DNA of 64,000 nucleotides from Zobellella taiwanensis (GTDB lineage: Bacteria; Pseudomonadota; Gammaproteobacteria; Enterobacterales; Aeromonadaceae). The notes below the pieces were generated by a model. The model was not told where the DNA came from, did no database searches, and saw only the letters and a list, made by a program, of their open reading frames with translations. The position numbers and the translations under genes are program-made. Each line of letters begins with the position of its first letter. Positions within the stretch are counted from its first letter, which is position 1. The stretch covers positions 38,958 through 102,957 of the forward strand of contig NZ_PXYH01000012.1 in the NCBI RefSeq assembly GCF_003012795.1. The letters are read 5' to 3'. Of the stretch, positions 62,650-64,000 are shown in pieces.

Positions 62650-63861
62650 GTGTTTGATTTCATCATCATCGGCGGCGGCATCGTGGGCATGTCGACCGCT
62701 TGGCAACTGAAAAAGACCTACCCCGACAGCAGCATGCTGCTGCTGGAGAAGGAGTCGGGCCCGGCACGGCACCAGACCGGCCACAACAGCGGCGTAATCC
62801 ACGCCGGCGTCTACTACACCCCGGGCATCCTCAAGGCCAAGTTCTGCCTGGAAGGCAACCGTGCCACCAAGGACTTCTGCCGCGAGCACGACATCCCCTT
62901 CGACGAGTGCGGCAAGCTGCTGGTCGCGACCAACGAGCTGGAAATGGATCGGATGAAGGCCCTGTGGGACAGGAGCGAGGCCAATGGCCTGGAACGCCAT
63001 TGGTTGAGCGCCGCCGAGCTGAAGGAGCGCGAGCCCAATATCACCGGTATGGGCGGCATTTTCGTGCCCTCCAGCGGTATTGTCAGCTATACCCAGGTGA
63101 CCGCGGCCATGGGCCGGGAATTCGAGCGCCTGGGTGGAGAAATCCGCTATAACACCGAAGTGACAGGGCTTAAGGAAGAGACCAGCCAGGTGGTGGTACA
63201 GACCAGCCAGGGCGAAGTCCAGGGTAAATACCTGGTATCCTGCTCCGGCCTGATGGCCGATCGGGTGGTACGCATGCTGGGCATTGAGCCCGAATTCAAG
63301 ATCTGCCCCTTCCGCGGCGAGTACTACCTGCTCAAGCCCGAGCACAACCAGATAGTCAACCACCTGATCTACCCCATCCCGGATCCGAACATGCCCTTTC
63401 TCGGCGTGCATTTAACCCGGATGATCGACGGCACCGTCACCGTGGGCCCCAACGCGGTCTTGGCGTTCAAGCGGGAGGGCTACAACAAGAGTGATATCTC
63501 GCTGAAGGATACCCTGGAAATGTTCACCTACCCGGGCATCCTCAAGGTATTGATGAAAAACCTGAAGCCGGGCCTGATGGAAATGAAGAATTCGCTCAAC
63601 AAGGCCGGTTATCTGGAGCTGGTGCGCAAATACTGTCCCAGCCTGAAGGTAGAGGACATGACGCCCTATCCCGCCGGGATCCGTGCCCAGGCGGTGTCGA
63701 AGGATGGCCGGCTGGTGGACGATTTCCTGTTCGTCAACACCAAGCGTACCATCAACGTCTGTAACGCCCCTTCCCCGGCGGCCACCTCCGCTATTCCCAT
63801 CGGCGGCTATATCGTCGACAAGGTCAGGGAGCAGGTGGAACTGCCCGCCGCCGTGGCCTGA
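62650..63861 (+). CDS. lhgD: L-2-hydroxyglutarate dehydrogenase/oxidase
   Basis: LhgD oxidises L-2-hydroxyglutarate to 2-oxoglutarate, feeding electrons to quinone. The 403-aa flavoprotein begins FDFIIIGGGIVGMSTAWQL and has HQTGHNSGVIHAGVYYTPG and NAPSPAATSAIPIGGYIV. The start is GTG 62650, aligning with MYDFVIIGGG of E. coli and 8 nt after AGGTGGA; GTG 62638 is inside that site. A group II intron end begins 17 bp after the stop, on the opposite strand. Confidence 0.94.
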   Translation: MFDFIIIGGGIVGMSTAWQLKKTYPDSSMLLLEKESGPARHQTGHNSGVIHAGVYYTPGILKAKFCLEGNRATKDFCREHDIPFDECGKLLVATNELEMDRMKALWDRSEANGLERHWLSAAELKEREPNITGMGGIFVPSSGIVSYTQVTAAMGREFERLGGEIRYNTEVTGLKEETSQVVVQTSQGEVQGKYLVSCSGLMADRVVRMLGIEPEFKICPFRGEYYLLKPEHNQIVNHLIYPIPDPNMPFLGVHLTRMIDGTVTVGPNAVLAFKREGYNKSDISLKDTLEMFTYPGILKVLMKNLKPGLMEMKNSLNKAGYLELVRKYCPSLKVEDMTPYPAGIRAQAVSKDGRLVDDFLFVNTKRTINVCNAPSPAATSAIPIGGYIVDKVREQVELPAAVA

Positions 63862-63877
63862 GCCCATGGTGTAAAAT

Positions 63878-64000
63878 ATCGAGTAGGGTGAGGCGTTACC
63901 GCCTCATCCCTCTCACAGAACCGTACATACGGGCCACGTATACGGCTCATGCCATTAACTTACCCCGAACTCGGGGACAGTGATGCCGGTTTTGACCTTC
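63878..64000 (-). mobile_element. 3' end of a group II intron (domains V and VI), continuing beyond the window
   Basis: On the minus strand 63918-63948 folds as domain V: GAGCCGTA pairs with TACGGTTC, with a two-base bulge, the AGC triad and a short upper stem (TACG/CGTA). Domain VI follows (TGAGGCG-gtaa-CGCCTCA), then CCCTACTCGAT. The bulged A would be 7 nt from the intron end at about 63878. The upper domain V loop is TGGCC rather than the usual GNRA. The reverse transcriptase gene, if present, is past the right edge. Confidence 0.8.

Overview
This is a 64 kb chromosomal window from a GC-rich gammaproteobacterium. Gene content (panBCD, cysJIH, glrKR-qseG, asnA/asnC, argO/argP, glaH-lhgD) and the tRNA(Thr-Tyr-Gly-Thr)-tuf-tRNA-Trp-secE-nusG-rplKAJL-rpoBC order suggest an Aeromonadales relative such as Oceanimonas, Oceanisphaera or Zobellella. 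The genus is inference; no 16S gene is present. Most of the window is core genome with dense coding and short operons.

Layout. 1-4.4 kb: 3' end of gluQ, then pcnB-folK-panB-panC-panD (RNA polyadenylation, folate, pantothenate). 4.5-9 kb, mostly minus: ABC exporter yadGH, hpt, and mpl-ubiX. 9.1-11.3 kb, plus: ppa, ytfJ and a TIGR03899-like gene. 11.3-18.1 kb, minus: sulfur assimilation genes cysJ-cysI-cysH, a CBS-domain protein and cysG, preceded by a PCuAC copper chaperone. 18.2-18.9 kb: an enoyl-CoA hydratase family gene. 19-32.8 kb, minus: the large transcription/translation cluster with five tRNAs. 33-40 kb: coaA, birA-murB, topB, an acidic hypothetical and msrPQ. 40.1-43.5 kb: glrK-qseG-glrR, with an orphan terminator and structured RNA candidate upstream where enterics carry glmY. 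44-46 kb: a CBS protein and divergent asnA/asnC. 46-48.8 kb: a Spy-like periplasmic protein divergent from a two-component system. 48.8-54.2 kb: metY, argO/argP and zntA. 54.2-59.3 kb: a glycolate oxidase locus with a 5'-truncated glcD and a permease interrupted by an in-frame stop. 59.4-60.6 kb: metF with tandem MetJ boxes. 60.7-63.9 kb: glutarate catabolism (glaR, glaH, lhgD). 63.88-64 kb: the 3' end of a group II intron, transcribed leftward.

A theme is sulfur and methionine metabolism: sulfite formation and reduction (cysH, cysJI, siroheme from cysG), direct sulfhydrylation (metY) and methyl-THF supply (metF under MetJ boxes).

The most interesting non-routine observations are: a conserved non-canonical AUU start on pcnB; a candidate sRNA upstream of glrK; a ZntR-type promoter embedded in the 3' end of argP; phased 16-bp direct repeats between asnA and asnC; a long structured metF leader with a possible 48-aa ORF; two independent lesions in the glycolate locus; a candidate 29-aa membrane protein; a composite palindromic repeat between panC and panD; and the group II intron junction next to lhgD. 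I saw no CRISPR array, prophage, defence system or insertion sequence transposase.
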